A stretch of DNA of 64,000 nt from Dolomedes plantarius (GCA_907164885.2 OU015496.1:133166875-133230874), one strand, 5' to 3'. Shown: positions 47,205-57,748, counted from the stretch's first letter. Program-made: numbers and translations. Notes: a model not told the origin generated them from the sequence alone.

Positions 47205-47880
47205 TTTACATAATTTTGAGCAAGATACTAAATATCATTAATAAGAAAATATGTAATGGATTGCTCCTTGCAACGTACACGCTTTTAGAATAAATAAAAC
47301 AATTTGTATGTATTATTCAGTCTGTGTAGTCTTTCTTAATCCAATAGGTATACTATAAATGAACTAGGTTAAACTAAACTAAACTATTCAATTACATTGA
47401 GATGAGCGTATATTTTTACATAGCTCTTTCCATGGACTGTTTCAGACTGTACAGCGTCGTCACGCAGAATGATTTTAAATTATCCTTTGGCAGTTGGCTG
47501 CTAGATTTGTTTCGATTTGCAAGACCATATTCATTGTTTCTAGCCTTAATTAGTGTTTTATAAATGTATATATTACTTTTATAGAAATTGTTTTATGCTT
47601 GTCTTAATGGTCTTTGGAAAATGTTTGCTGCTGTTTCTAATTCTAACTTGATCCAGTCTCAGCTATAACATGTCCATGAATCTATGCACCACAGAACCAT
47701 CAACACATTAGCATAGAAATCCTTTACGGGCAATCCTGCTAAGTAGATAGCTGGAAGAGATCTGCTCAATAAAGAACTTGCTGTACATAAGGAAACTCTT
47801 ACGCCTTTAGTAAAAAGTAAGACCCAACCAGGGCCCTCTGGCGAACCTAGAGGTTAATGTCTGTCCTAGAGGTTAATGTC
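47205..47880. other. Unassigned AT-rich DNA
   Basis: A short TTAAACTAAACTAAACTA run is at 47370-47387. Nothing else is supported. Confidence 0.4.
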
Positions 47881-48104
47881 TAATTTCCCCTAAGTTAAAA
47901 GTGTCCCCAGGTCATCATCCTTCGATAACAGTCATGAACTGGAAGAATTCTCAAGAGTTCTTGTCTGAGACCTTCCCAACAGAGAAGATTTCGAGATAAA
48001 TTAAAGAACTGGAACGCAGGGTCTCCGCATAGCCCTCTTTCGGCAGGTTATCAGCCACGTCATTGGATCTGCAGTTCACGTGAGAATGAACTGGAATATC
48101 ATCA
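47880..48104 (-). pseudogene. RNase H remnant of a non-LTR-type retroelement
   Basis: The minus strand reads IPVHSHVNCRSNDVADNLPK, then EGYAETLRSSSLIYLEIFS. This matches the end of the RNase H domain in arthropod LINE-type polyproteins (typical IPSHVGIxGNExADxLAKEG). The active-site Asp-bearing VADxL word is kept. No start or further domains are visible. The fragment is about 70 codons. Confidence 0.5.
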
Positions 48105-48109
48105 AATAA

Positions 48110-48790
48110 TCGAATAATCGAATCATCTTAGAATAATCGAACAACTTTTTTCTAAATATACTAGCATGTTTGATACAAACATATCGTAGTAATATTGACT
48201 GAGTTCAAAAGAGTAGATACTGCAGTACCACTAGAATATTGCTTTACGATAAACGCTTTTAAAAATGGAGCCGTTATATCAAACTAGATATAAATAGGAA
48301 AGGCTCTATCTTGATATTCTGACATGCTGTCTATCATACCCCACATATTATCTTATCCATTTATATTTACATAAATTTTATTAACCTTTTCAATCTAAGT
48401 CTGTGAGCATTTTACTTCAGTAGAAAGAATTCTGATAGTGTAAACGTTATGGTTTATGCTTTTGGAGATCACATTACATTTTTGCTCGTAAATGACTCTT
48501 TGTTCTGCTTGCCAGATTACATTAAATTAGAATATCACCCTTCCGAATACAACTCCGAATAAAGTTATCTTATCATTCACTACCATTTTGAAATGGAATT
48601 CAAATAGCAAATACGAATATTAAAAATATAAGCTTTCAAAATTATCCATTCACACCCCACACGAAGTTACGCATACCTAGGGGTATTAATCAGTTCTTAA
48701 ACTGACTACTAATAATATTTGTATAGAACCATGATACTTGGCATACTTTATAATACATGGCTGAATAACTTATTAACAGATTTATTTTGT
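48110..48790. other. Unassigned AT-rich DNA
   Basis: No gene or repeat boundary was identified. Confidence 0.4.
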
Positions 48791-48795
48791 TTCAG

Positions 48796-48938
48796 GTAAT
48801 TGTTCGTGGTATAAAGATGAAAACGGCTCAATGTGGCATGCCAATGAAACTCGAGCCCATGAGTGTAATAAATTCCTGCATTTACAGAGTAAAACCAACC
48901 ACAAAGATCCCCGAAAAATCATATGGATTCAAATTTAA
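48796..48938 (+). CDS. Candidate terminal exon of an unknown host protein
   Basis: A strong acceptor (TTATTTTGTTTCAG, ending 48795) is followed by an open frame that needs one base from the previous exon. It then gives 46 residues to TAA 48936-48938. The peptide contains NCSWYKDENGSMWHANETR and HECNKFLHLQSK, rich in Trp, Cys, His and Asn, with two possible N-glycosylation sites (NCS and NET), suggesting a secreted or extracellular domain. I do not recognise the family. No upstream exon, start or clear poly(A) signal was found, so it could be a chance frame or a relic. Confidence 0.3.
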
Positions 48939-48944
48939 CATGGT

Positions 48945-51120
48945 GAAAGATGTCATTTATAAAGCATTGTGAATACTTAGAAAACGTTATTTCAAATGTG
49001 AATGAAGAAGCGTTGGGGAGTATCCAAAGGAAGGCAGATCCTGTTGAACAATTGGTGTCAACGTAGTAGAGAAAGTAAGATAACCGGTGATCTCGGATAA
49101 AATAATAACATTTTAATCGTATAATGGTTATGGTTGGCGTTAGTTAACCATTTCAGAGGCAACAACCTCCACCATTTGCACAGTGCACATTTTTTTCACG
49201 ATTTTTTTAACCTAAATAATCTTGAAAAAATTTCCAGTTATAGGTTGCAAAATATTTTTACTTCTTTAAACTGACAACAGATGGTAGTACTAACCATTTT
49301 TTGCTCATTTAAGTGGAATACATTAAATGCCAGTAAAAACAGAACTAGATTTAGGCGTTTGCACTGTGCAAACTGCGCCCCAAATGGGTTAAAGATAGAT
49401 TTTCGCTGTACTACATGATCTTCTGCACCTTCCAAAGGTATTTTCACGATGTGTTTCATAGAGAATACAGAGCGTTTTAATGTTACGTGCTAGCGATATA
49501 TATGAAGCAGACTGGGGAGACTATTTTGAAAGATAAATACTATGGACGATTCTTTGGATTTTCCGTATATTCCTGATGGAAAAACTGTGAGAAAATAAGG
49601 GAACAACTATTCTTCTGTAACCGGCTTATAGGCTATGATGAAAATTTCTCTAAGGAGGCCATGCTCTCAGTTATTTGGGATTTCAGTGGGATTATCCTTT
49701 CTGACTACCTGACCTATATGCAAAAGTAACATTGAGAAGATTTGCAGAAATATCCTGCTACAACTTACACAGTCCTTGGAGTGAAAGAGACGTGGCAAAC
49801 TGCCCAAATGTATATTTCTCTCAGCTAACAGCTTTCCAGATCACAAGACACTTAAATTGCCAGAAAGTGTGGTTACACCCTTCAGCTGAATCCGCTTTAT
49901 TCAGACAAAATCCCGCCATCAGATGTTTTCTTCGTTTCCGAAATGAACGAACTTCTACATGAAAATCGTATCTATTTGGATTCTGAGGTCACTTATTTGT
50001 GAAAAAAGGATTTTCAAATCAAAATAAGTACTACTACAACAATGGCCCTAGGGACATTGTACATCTGTTCAATCTAACATCCATGACGAGTATGGAGGTT
50101 CTAGATAGTCTCTCTCAGAGTCAGGGTAAAAAGGTGTTGGTATCCTTTCATACAACGGAAAAGATGTGGGTGCAGTGCACACTCAATTACAAAGGTGCTG
50201 GCATTCGGTACCGAATCTGAAGGATAGAGTGCCAGTTCTGGTATGGAAGTTTATAGGAGTTCGGCAACGGATTAAAACTGCCGGTCACAATCTAATAAGC
50301 CATTGTTTAAAGAAAAAAGTCCATTGCTCTCTCAAGCAACCAAAGAATAAGAACGTTCATTTGTATGGGATATGTAAGACACATTTATTTACAAAGTTGT
50401 TTCTCTAGAAGAATGACATTCGCAAAGGTTTCGACCGTCGTAGTACCCAGTCATAACAACATGCATACACCATTTGTCACATCTGAATAGTAAAAAATAT
50501 ATATTTAGTAATTCTTAGTGCGAACAGAATATTAACTAAACTAGTTACAGCCCATTTTCCCTATGCTACAGACTGCTTTTTTAAACTTTGTGTTTCCTAT
50601 GGATTTTGAGATAAAACAACAGATTTTGTATATATTCTTGCTTTAAGTATAGGGTACTTTTACTCGCAATAACATTTAGATTTCTTGGTAGTCCATTTAG
50701 ATTAATTATTTTCACTGAATGAGATTTTCTGGGGAGAAAGCTATTATTTTCGGCAATTCTGGTTATTAAAATTTGGGAACCAAATACTAGGTAGATCCAA
50801 TAGTGCGCAGAACTCTTTTGGTTTTCATATTTGTCTGAGATATTTGATTCTGTATCTAGAAAATCTTTTCGTGTAAGGTATGTATATTTCCTTAGGTTAA
50901 CTGTAAAATATATTTTTCCAACTTGCAACAAATTTAATATATTGTGATAAAACATTATGATATGATTTCACACTGTTATATTTCACAGATTACAAACAGT
51001 TGTATAAAATAACACTAACAATATATCCTCGTTTTGTATAAATTACTCTACAAAACAAACAGATAAATGAAACCAAGTTTCAATTTTTAAAATGTAGCAA
51101 ATATGAATAAAGTCAGAATA
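48945..51120. other. Unassigned DNA
   Basis: Several 70-125-codon open frames exist on both strands (for example 50581-50955 minus), but none shows a recognisable domain or splice context. A small palindrome TTTGCACTGTGCAAA lies near 49357. Confidence 0.35.
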
Positions 51121-51122
51121 AC

Positions 51123-51126
<4 letters not shown>

Positions 51127-51216
<90 letters not shown>
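51127..51216. repeat. (AT)n microsatellite
   Basis: About 45 TA units. Confidence 0.98.
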
Positions 51217-51219
<3 letters not shown>

Positions 51220-51289
51220 AACGACTCCCATACAATAGCAAATATTTTGTGCGTGGGAATTTCGGAAAGACCCACGGAAGTTCGGTTTG

Positions 51290-51655
51290 AGCACATAATT
51301 AATTTAGACGGCTGGAGACAGACAGCCTTGGCTACATAAAGACTGGAAGTGCTACCGACAGCTCGCGGAACAGTTCGTCATCTACAAAAGGGGTATTGCC
51401 GACCGGAGACGCCTAGTCGTCTGGGAACAATGACTGAATGAAGAAATGTGGCGTTTTCCAGACCTTTCGAGAACGTTCAGGGAAGGTATATAAAGTCGAC
51501 GAACGCGAGTAAAAAAAAGTCACTGATGCATAGATTAAGTTATGCAGAGTGCCGCTGGAACCGGAGATAAGGTTATAATGTCGGGCTAAATAGACATGAA
51601 TGAGTGCAGCGATAACTCAAGTCTGACCTTCCTCGCCGAGGCCGTGAACCACGAA
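51290..51655 (+). repeat. GC-richer promoter-like block, possible LTR fragment
   Basis: The composition differs from the flanks and a TATA box with an upstream activator-like motif is present, but no LTR partner, PBS or target duplication is visible. Confidence 0.3.
51466..51524 (+). promoter_or_regulatory. Heat-shock-like element plus TATA box
   Basis: TTC-GA-GAA-CG-TTC (51466-51478) is three perfectly spaced alternating HSF pentamer cores. TATATAAA follows at 51487-51494, and TCACT at 51520-51524 could be an initiator 35 bp downstream of the TATA start. No coding region follows directly. Confidence 0.4.
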
Positions 51656-51662
51656 TTTAACT

Positions 51663-51835
<173 letters not shown>

Positions 51836-51839
51836 TAGC

Positions 51840-52585
51840 AGTTTTTAATGCTGGAGGAATATTTCAGTCGAAATATTTTACGAACTAAAAGCTAAAAGGG
51901 ATATCATTTCATTCCAGCGTTTTTAAAAATAGCACTACACAGAAAATATTTTATTAAAAATGCACCAAAATAGATATGTTGTATGCTTTCATATCGCTTA
52001 AAATTCTATTATTTTTTAATATACTTTGTATAGTAGTAAAAACTAATTTATTGAGAATACAAAATTAGATTAATGCTTGGAGGGTTTTAATAAATATACA
52101 AGGCTTTAAAAGAATAATTATAACAGTTGTAAAAAATAATTCTAAATCTATTCTGAGCATTGGCGGTATAATAGCATTATATTTTAAATGCATGCTATAT
52201 GATTCTAATAACGTCAATATAAAAGATTTCTGCATGTTCATTATGAAACTAGCTAAACCAAATCAGCTAATGGTAATAAATGTATCTACTGGTAATAAAT
52301 TTAAAGTTTATTATTCAATGAATTCATAAAATGTTCTTACAAATATAGTTAACGCAACATAATATTTGAGTAGATCATAAATTAAGGATATATCCACAAA
52401 CACAGGACTCAAGTATTCTGTTTTTTTTCTATATTTGCATTTGTATAAATGTAGTAACCTGAATAAAAATAAATATGATTAATGCATCTGCAAAGATGAC
52501 AAAATAGTTATGGCTCTTATTGCAAAATAAGACTTAAGAGCTTCATGGAAGCCAAACAACCTTCATAATAATTAATTTATATATA
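51840..52585. other. Unassigned AT-rich DNA
   Basis: No supportable feature. Confidence 0.4.
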
Positions 52586-52589
52586 TATG

Positions 52590-52842
52590 AAGGCCTTATT
52601 TGAATAGTGGGCCACTCCATTTTTGTTCATTTTGAAAGACAGAGCCTTAAAGTCTAACGGGTGCTGAAAACTGACTGCTGATGTTAGATTTGTGGTAACC
52701 TCTGTTAGCAGCAGAAATAACCTTGGGGTGTACCAGTTTTAAAAAGCCAGTTTCATAGAAATGACTTCTATGAAAATGGAAGTGAGGCTAACTCCATATG
52801 TTTTAAAAGTGGAGTTGGACCACTATTCAAATAAGCCCCCCC
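52590..52842. mobile_element. MITE with ~33-bp inverted ends
   Basis: GGCCTTATTTGAATAGTGGG at the left is matched in reverse complement at the right (GGGGCTTATTTGAATAGTGG), followed by CCA-CTCCA. A perfect internal hairpin TTTCATAGAA/TTCTATGAAA is near 52751-52775. The target duplication is obscured by the C-run and (CA)n on the right. Confidence 0.65.
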
Positions 52843-52844
52843 CC

Positions 52845-52859
52845 CACACACGCACACGC

Positions 52860-52913
<54 letters not shown>

Positions 52914-52920
52914 TCACACA

Positions 52921-52958
<38 letters not shown>
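52845..52958. repeat. (CA)n microsatellite
   Basis: About 110 bp of CA with CACT and CGCA interruptions, preceded by a run of ten C. Confidence 0.98.
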
Positions 52959-52966
<8 letters not shown>

Positions 52967-52969
52967 TCG

Positions 52970-53306
52970 CCTTTCCTCACACTAACTTCCTCCGCCAATT
53001 CTGGCAACCTCTCTGAGCTAATTCTATTTTGGCGCTTTTGCGGTACACGCTGGAATGACTCGAAGTGAGGTGCATGTGTTGCGTTACTCGTACAATAAAT
53101 TCGATTGTTCCTGAAGCTGGCTGTATTATTTTCAGGCCACGATGAATGCCCCTATTTCTTGTGATGCCCATTCGGGACATCGTGTGTGTGTGCTAGTGTT
53201 AGTTTTTACTACTATACATACACACACACACACACACACACAAAATAGAATTAGCTCAGAGAGGTTGCTAGAATTGGCGGAGGAAGTTAGAGTGAGGAAA
53301 GGAGAG
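52970..53306. repeat. Long inverted repeat with ~62-bp arms
   Basis: The left arm 52970-53031 and right arm 53243-53306 are inverted copies sharing AAAATAGAATTAGCTCAGAG and GGCGGAGGAAGTTAGA words with few mismatches, around a ~210-bp centre. Both arms lie next to (CA)n runs (52845-52958 and 53218-53242). Confidence 0.85.
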
Positions 53307-53390
53307 ACGTTTTCGCCAAGGAGTAGAAAAAGGGGTTACCAGAACAGAGAGAAAGTTCAGAATGGGCGATTATAGGTTGTTAATAATGTT

Positions 53391-53393
<3 letters not shown>

Positions 53394-53461
<68 letters not shown>

Positions 53462-53487
53462 ATGTATATGTATGTATGTATGTATGT
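53394..53487. repeat. (TA)n-(TG)n-(TATG)n microsatellite
   Basis: Three simple-repeat blocks in series. Confidence 0.97.
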
Positions 53488-53494
53488 CGCACGT

Positions 53495-53610
53495 CTGCTA
53501 GAAGAGTATTACATCTTAAAATAGCCATATTTTCAGGAAGAACTAAAGAAGAAATGAAATGGCTCTTCCTGAAAATATGGCTATTTTGAGATGTAACACT
53601 CTTCTAGCAG
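53495..53610. mobile_element. Foldback element with 47-bp arms
   Basis: 53495-53541 and 53564-53610 are inverted copies with only a few differences (CTGCTAGAAGAGT at the outside, TTTCAGGAAGA at the inside) around a 22-base loop. It is flanked by TG-rich microsatellite on both sides. Confidence 0.85.
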
Positions 53611-53639
53611 AAAAGCTATGTGTGTGTCTGTGTGTGTGT

Positions 53640-54005
53640 TATATTATCGTATTAGGAAAAAAAACTGTTTTCTAGGACTCAAAATAACGTAAATGTAAGC
53701 TTCTACGATTTTCTTAATATGCTAAGAGACAATAATTGATAATTAAATATGCAAAGAGACAGTAAACAAATTGAGGTATAGCTAATTTTTAGAAGTATAG
53801 TACTTATAAATTACAACAATCTAGACAGTTCTATCAGCAACATAATAGGTGGTTTTAGATATACGGATTAAAAAAGCTTATATTCATGTTAATATGCCAG
53901 TATAATTTGTACTACAAAGATAAATATGTTTTTTATCGATTAATACTTTACATATATAAGTAACTCGACATTTTTGTATCAATATTATTATCATTACAAC
54001 TACCT
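53640..54005. other. Unassigned AT-rich DNA
   Basis: No supportable feature. Confidence 0.4.
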
Positions 54006-54007
54006 AG

Positions 54008-54627
54008 TCTATATATATAAAACAGTTCCGTAACTGACTGATTACGGACTGATTACGGCGATTCTTCTAACAGTGTAGGGGTGCACTAAGAAAGATTTTT
54101 CAAAAATTCTTCTTAGATTTTTTTAAATTAAATTTTGAAGCTGTTTTTTAAACTTTTTTTACGTTTGCATTTAAAATAATACATTGAGGGTTATAAAATT
54201 TATATCACGAGAAAGATCATAAAAATTCCTTCAAAATGAATTTTTTTTCGAATTTTTACCTCCATTTCCTGATTTTTGGTGAATTTTTAAAGATTAATTT
54301 TTAGAATTTAATTTATTAAATGCCGATCACGTGACTTCTTTTTCTGGTACTTTAAATAAATTTATCGTCACGTGCATAACAACTAAATAGACAAAAGGAT
54401 TTTTTTTCTCGCTAATGCGGCAGACGATTGGACATTATTTTGTCTATAAAAATATCCATTACGATTTTTTTTATAAATATATATTTTTTTTCCTACGTCA
54501 ATTGTATATATTGATCGTCGTATTTATTATAAATATATATATATTTATTTTTTGGCATAAATTGCATACGTTGACCGTTGTATTTAATTTGAATGTACTC
54601 CGTAGCGAAGTGCGGGTTTTCAGCTAG
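54008..54627 (+). mobile_element. Helitron-like repeat, copy 2, uninterrupted (620 bp)
   Basis: It starts TCTATATATATAAAACAG and ends TTTTCAGCTAG followed by T, matching the 5'-TC…CTAG-3' rule. It is the inverted-orientation homologue of 35362-39682 and shows the intact site where that copy received the TTAA element. No coding capacity. Confidence 0.7.
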
Positions 54628-54768
54628 TATCATATAATCTGTTTGCATTTATTTTTAATTTGTTGGATTTTAAATGAGTTTAAGAGAAAAAAAAATATTT
54701 AGCTGTTGGCCTAATTGATTGGGCCAATTGTAGAGAGGAAAGTAGATTATTTTGTTTTTGAAGACATT

Positions 54769-54803
54769 AAATTTTTTTCTGGCAGGATGCCAGAAAAAAA
54801 TTT
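54769..54803. repeat. Perfect 16-bp hairpin at the broken end of a Tc1 relic
   Basis: AAATTTTTTTCTGGCA (54769-54784) and TGCCAGAAAAAAATTT (54788-54803) with a 3-base loop. The right arm is part of the Tc1 coding relic. Confidence 0.85.
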
Positions 54804-55286
54804 CTCCAGGCACACGCCAGACCCAGACACTGCCATCCGAACGGTAGTGAACCTTGATTCATAGCTCTAGAGATCCCGTTTCGATTGATCTACGGTCCAC
54901 TTTCGACGTGCTTTGCACCATATTAACCGAGCAGCGAGGTTGGACTTCGTGATCAAAGGCTTTTGGGCTGCAGGAAGACCAAGAAAATCCACCAGATGTG
55001 CAGCTTTACGGATGGTATTCATCGATACAACACTCCCGGAAGTATGTTGAAACTCCTGGAGTATGTGGACCATCGGTTGGGTGCGGTTCATTCGACTTTC
55101 TCTGGACAGCACTCGTCGGTCTCTATCTCCGAGTTTCGTTGGTCTGCCGACTCGGGGCACATTCCGAAAATCACCGCTCACCTTCCACTTCTGAATCACA
55201 TACTCCTCTGCCGATTTTCGGTAATTGGGATAGCTAGATATGTCCCCAAGGATCGGCCCTTTCTGTAATACCCGACGATTACACAT
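54788..55286 (-). pseudogene. Tc1-like transposase, N-terminal fragment
   Basis: From ATG 55286 leftward, 139 codons read VIQKWKVSGDFRNVPRVGRP, TKLGDRDRRVLSRESR, VSMNTIRKAAHLVDF and RLIWCKARRKWTVDQSKRDL. These are the second helix-turn-helix and linker of a Tc1 transposase. The stop at 54867-54869 lies where WSDES, with the first catalytic Asp, is expected; downstream the frame continues YESRF. The fragment ends abruptly at the 54769-54803 hairpin, so the DDE half is missing. Confidence 0.75.
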
Positions 55287-55349
55287 TTCTCGAAATCAGA
55301 TAACTCTGTACTTCGTGGCATGTATAATTCGTGGTATAAAGTAATCGTG

Positions 55350-55815
55350 GCATTCGTGGTATAAAGTAACAATATTTTTAAAGTAAAAATATATTATTAA
55401 TGTCTATCAAACAAAATAAATTAACAGTGTAATAGATACATGCCTGGTTTTTAATACTAAAAGAAATTTTTTATAAATACTATATAGCAGAATATTTAAA
55501 CAATACTCAATGTAATAAATACTTAAGGAAACAATATATATGAGTATAAAGTAACAATATGTATAATTTAACGGTATATTATTATTGTTTTAACTAGGAT
55601 AATATGTAAACACTATAATAGATACTTGCCTAATTCTTAATAATAAAAGAAAAACTTTATAAATATCCTATAACAGAATACTTAAACAATACTTAACGTA
55701 ACAATATATGATAGTAAGAACTAACAATGTATCAATATTATCTATCTAATAAATTAAATCTACATTGTAATAAACGCATGCCTGAATCTTAATGATAAAA
55801 AAGAAAAGTAAATAA
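55350..55815. repeat. Degenerate tandem repeat, about 2.7 units of 150-186 bp
   Basis: GCCTGGTTTTTAAT, GCCTAATTCTTAAT and GCCTGAATCTTAAT recur at about 55442, 55628 and 55780. The flanking blocks TATAAAGTAACAATAT and ACTTAAACAATACT also repeat. Confidence 0.75.
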
Positions 55816-55951
55816 AAAGACCCAAATTCAAAATAAGTTTCATATTTTAAAAGGAAGTACATATTTCAGTAAAAGATAAGAAATTTATATGAGATGAAAG
55901 TTATGCAAATAATGTCCATATCCATGTACTTTACACATTTTCAGAGAAAAT

Positions 55952-56185
55952 CTAATTAAACCATATTATCTTGTAAAAAAGAAAAAAAAGATTGGGAGAC
56001 CTCTGAAAAATATCACATTCTGCTGAATTACTAGGTTTGTCACGTTCTTCATCTTCATAAACAGTAGCGAATAATTTTCTCATCTCTTGAGGATTTAGTG
56101 CATCAATTGCTCGTAGCTCAGAACGTTGGTAAGTGAAAAATTCATATGACAAGGTGATATTTTTTTTTACTTTGAAATCACGCAT
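55952..56185 (-). CDS. Unrecognised 77-codon open frame
   Basis: ATG 56185 to 55952 encodes a hydrophilic peptide with RAIDALNPQEMRKLFATVYE and DEERDKP, ending in an aromatic-rich tail. The first ~60 residues look more protein-like than nearby noise frames, and the tail after a TTTTTCAG word looks like non-coding read-through. It has no recognised domain, promoter or splice partner. It may be a fragment of an older transposon gene. Confidence 0.15.
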   Translation of the reverse strand: MRDFKVKKNITLSYEFFTYQRSELRAIDALNPQEMRKLFATVYEDEERDKPSNSAECDIFQRSPNLFFLFYKIIWFN

Positions 56186-56345
56186 ACTTTAGGAAAAACG
56201 TGACATGTTTATCGAAGTTCTTGTCTTATTTTTAAAAAACTTTGGGAATTGCGTTATACCAAAACTTTATACATGATTTTAATGCGTCATGCATTATTTA
56301 AAAAATAAATTATTTTAAATAAATTCTTTGTAATTTAATAATTTA

Positions 56346-56381
<36 letters not shown>
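56346..56381. repeat. (AT)n microsatellite
   Basis: About 18 TA units directly before the GC-rich island. Confidence 0.95.
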
Positions 56382-56384
<3 letters not shown>

Positions 56385-56815
56385 CAACAAACACAGAGGC
56401 ATCGGGCCGGGGTCGGAAGGTTCCGGCCAGCCGATTTCACCACTGCCGGGCCGGCTCATTAGGTCAGTATCGTTTCCGTCACGGCTGTGTCCTCTCGTCC
56501 GCGACTACCCCGTCGACTGCTGGGCCACTTCCGGTAGGAATTGAGCCATCGTTTATCCGACTGCGAACCGTTAGGCAGCCGCGATTAAGCCATCGATGCG
56601 GACAGATAGCCGGAGCGTAACCGGAGGTTGACGGGCCGGTTACGGGAGCAATAATTGGTGTCGACATACCGTCATCTACCCATCTCGTAAACAGCAATGT
56701 GCCGTAGGTCCGGGCATCATGCCAGCATTCTACCGGAATCGGACCGCCGGCAGTTTTTTTTTTTTGCCGGCAAACTTGCCTAAGCCGGCAAGTTTTGCTT
56801 AGGACCCTTTCGTTT
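56382..56815. repeat. GC-rich island, probable non-autonomous mobile element
   Basis: It is abruptly GC- and CpG-rich against a strongly AT-rich background, packed with GGGCCGG, CCGGCC and ACCGGAA words. The left border reads TACCCAACAAACAC (TTTGTTGGGTA in reverse). The right side has a T12 run and the stem CTTGCC-TAA-GCCGGCAAG. A 72-codon minus frame (56479-56697) is likely incidental. The class is not established. Confidence 0.5.
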
Positions 56816-56819
56816 ATAT

Positions 56820-57340
56820 GCTTATTTTTATTTATTTCATTGACGAATAACCTCTGATATCAACCCTTTCACTTTTATTATTATTTTTTTGCCTTCATAT
56901 TTCTATTATTCTTACAAGTTTTGCCTTATGTATTTTTAGGTATTACCAAATACTGATCTTTGTTATTACCTGAAAATTTGCATATGAATCACAAGTTTAC
57001 TTGTTAGAACAAAACCTCATTTTGTATTAAGATACATTTACCCAAATTTGAAAGTTAAGATAACATTAATACCAACCATTAAAGCTAAATCATCTTTCCA
57101 TTCGATCTAATGTTCCAGTTTTTTTTTTTTTTTTTAATTAAGAATGAGATTATAGTATGTAAAACAGTACTACTTTAATAATTAACCCAAAAAATTTGTA
57201 CTTCCCCAGTATAAAATTTATTAACATAATTTGATAAATTTATAAACATACATTTTATACATTCATTTTTCAAACCTGAGTAATGTGTAGTGTGTATGAT
57301 GAAACCCATCATTGTGAGCTTATGAAAACTTGCTCAGAAG
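56820..57340. other. Unassigned AT-rich DNA
   Basis: No supportable feature apart from a T-run near 57119-57135. Confidence 0.4.
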
Positions 57341-57509
57341 GATTTATTTAAATTATTTTTTGGTGTAGAGTTAATAAATGCTCTACAGATAAGAAAATTA
57401 TTTTTTGCATAGTTTTGTGAATTAAAGAGTAATTCATTAAATTCTTATAAGTCATTTTTAAAAAATATTTTCTTTTATATTATATTGGACATTCAATATC
57501 CAACACTTG

Positions 57510-57568
57510 ATAGTACTATTTTTGAGAAATAGTACTAAGATAGTAATATTTCTCAAAAATAGTACTAT
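57510..57568. repeat. Perfect 22-bp inverted repeat
   Basis: 57510-57531 (ATAGTACTATTTTTGAG…) is the exact reverse complement of 57547-57568, with a 15-base spacer that contains related words. Confidence 0.9.
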
Positions 57569-57644
57569 GATAGTAATATCTTCTATTGTAATTTTGAGAA
57601 ATAATTATAGACACACATGTTTTTAAATACAGAAAAGAGCTGGT

Positions 57645-57748
57645 TTAAAGTAAAAATAGTTTATTTAGAAAGTACATAGCACATTTACACAATTTATTTC
57701 TATAAAACAGGATCCTTTCGCTGTAGCTCTGTTCCATCTGTACAGCAT
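57645..57748 (-). CDS. Candidate last exon of a minus-strand host gene
   Basis: On the minus strand a very strong acceptor (TTTCTTTCTTTTTTTCCCCCTAG, ending at 57749) precedes an open stretch. Taking one base from the upstream exon it reads AVQMEQSYSERILFYRNKLC and on to TAA at 57645-57647. Poly(A) signals AATAAA occur at 57693-57698 and 57660-57665 (minus strand), which is close for a last exon; an alternative frame stops earlier and would leave both in the 3' UTR. I do not recognise the protein. The phase agrees with the candidate exon at 63596-63644. Confidence 0.35.
57660..57698 (-). promoter_or_regulatory. Two AATAAA polyadenylation signals
   Basis: TTTATT on the plus strand at 57693-57698 and 57660-57665, both downstream of the candidate last-exon acceptor. 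Confidence 0.35.

Noticed and set aside
49170..49376. TTTGCACAGTGCA and TTTGCACTGTGCAAA as ends of a MITE
   Set aside because: Only about 13 bp match, and both words are nearly palindromic by themselves; no target duplication seen.
50581..50955. 124-codon minus-strand frame
   Set aside because: No recognisable motif, low-complexity hydrophobic/Asn-rich composition, no splice or promoter support.
52761..53007. Thr-His or Val-Cys repeat frames over the (CA)n tract
   Set aside because: Microsatellite translation, no start context or domain.
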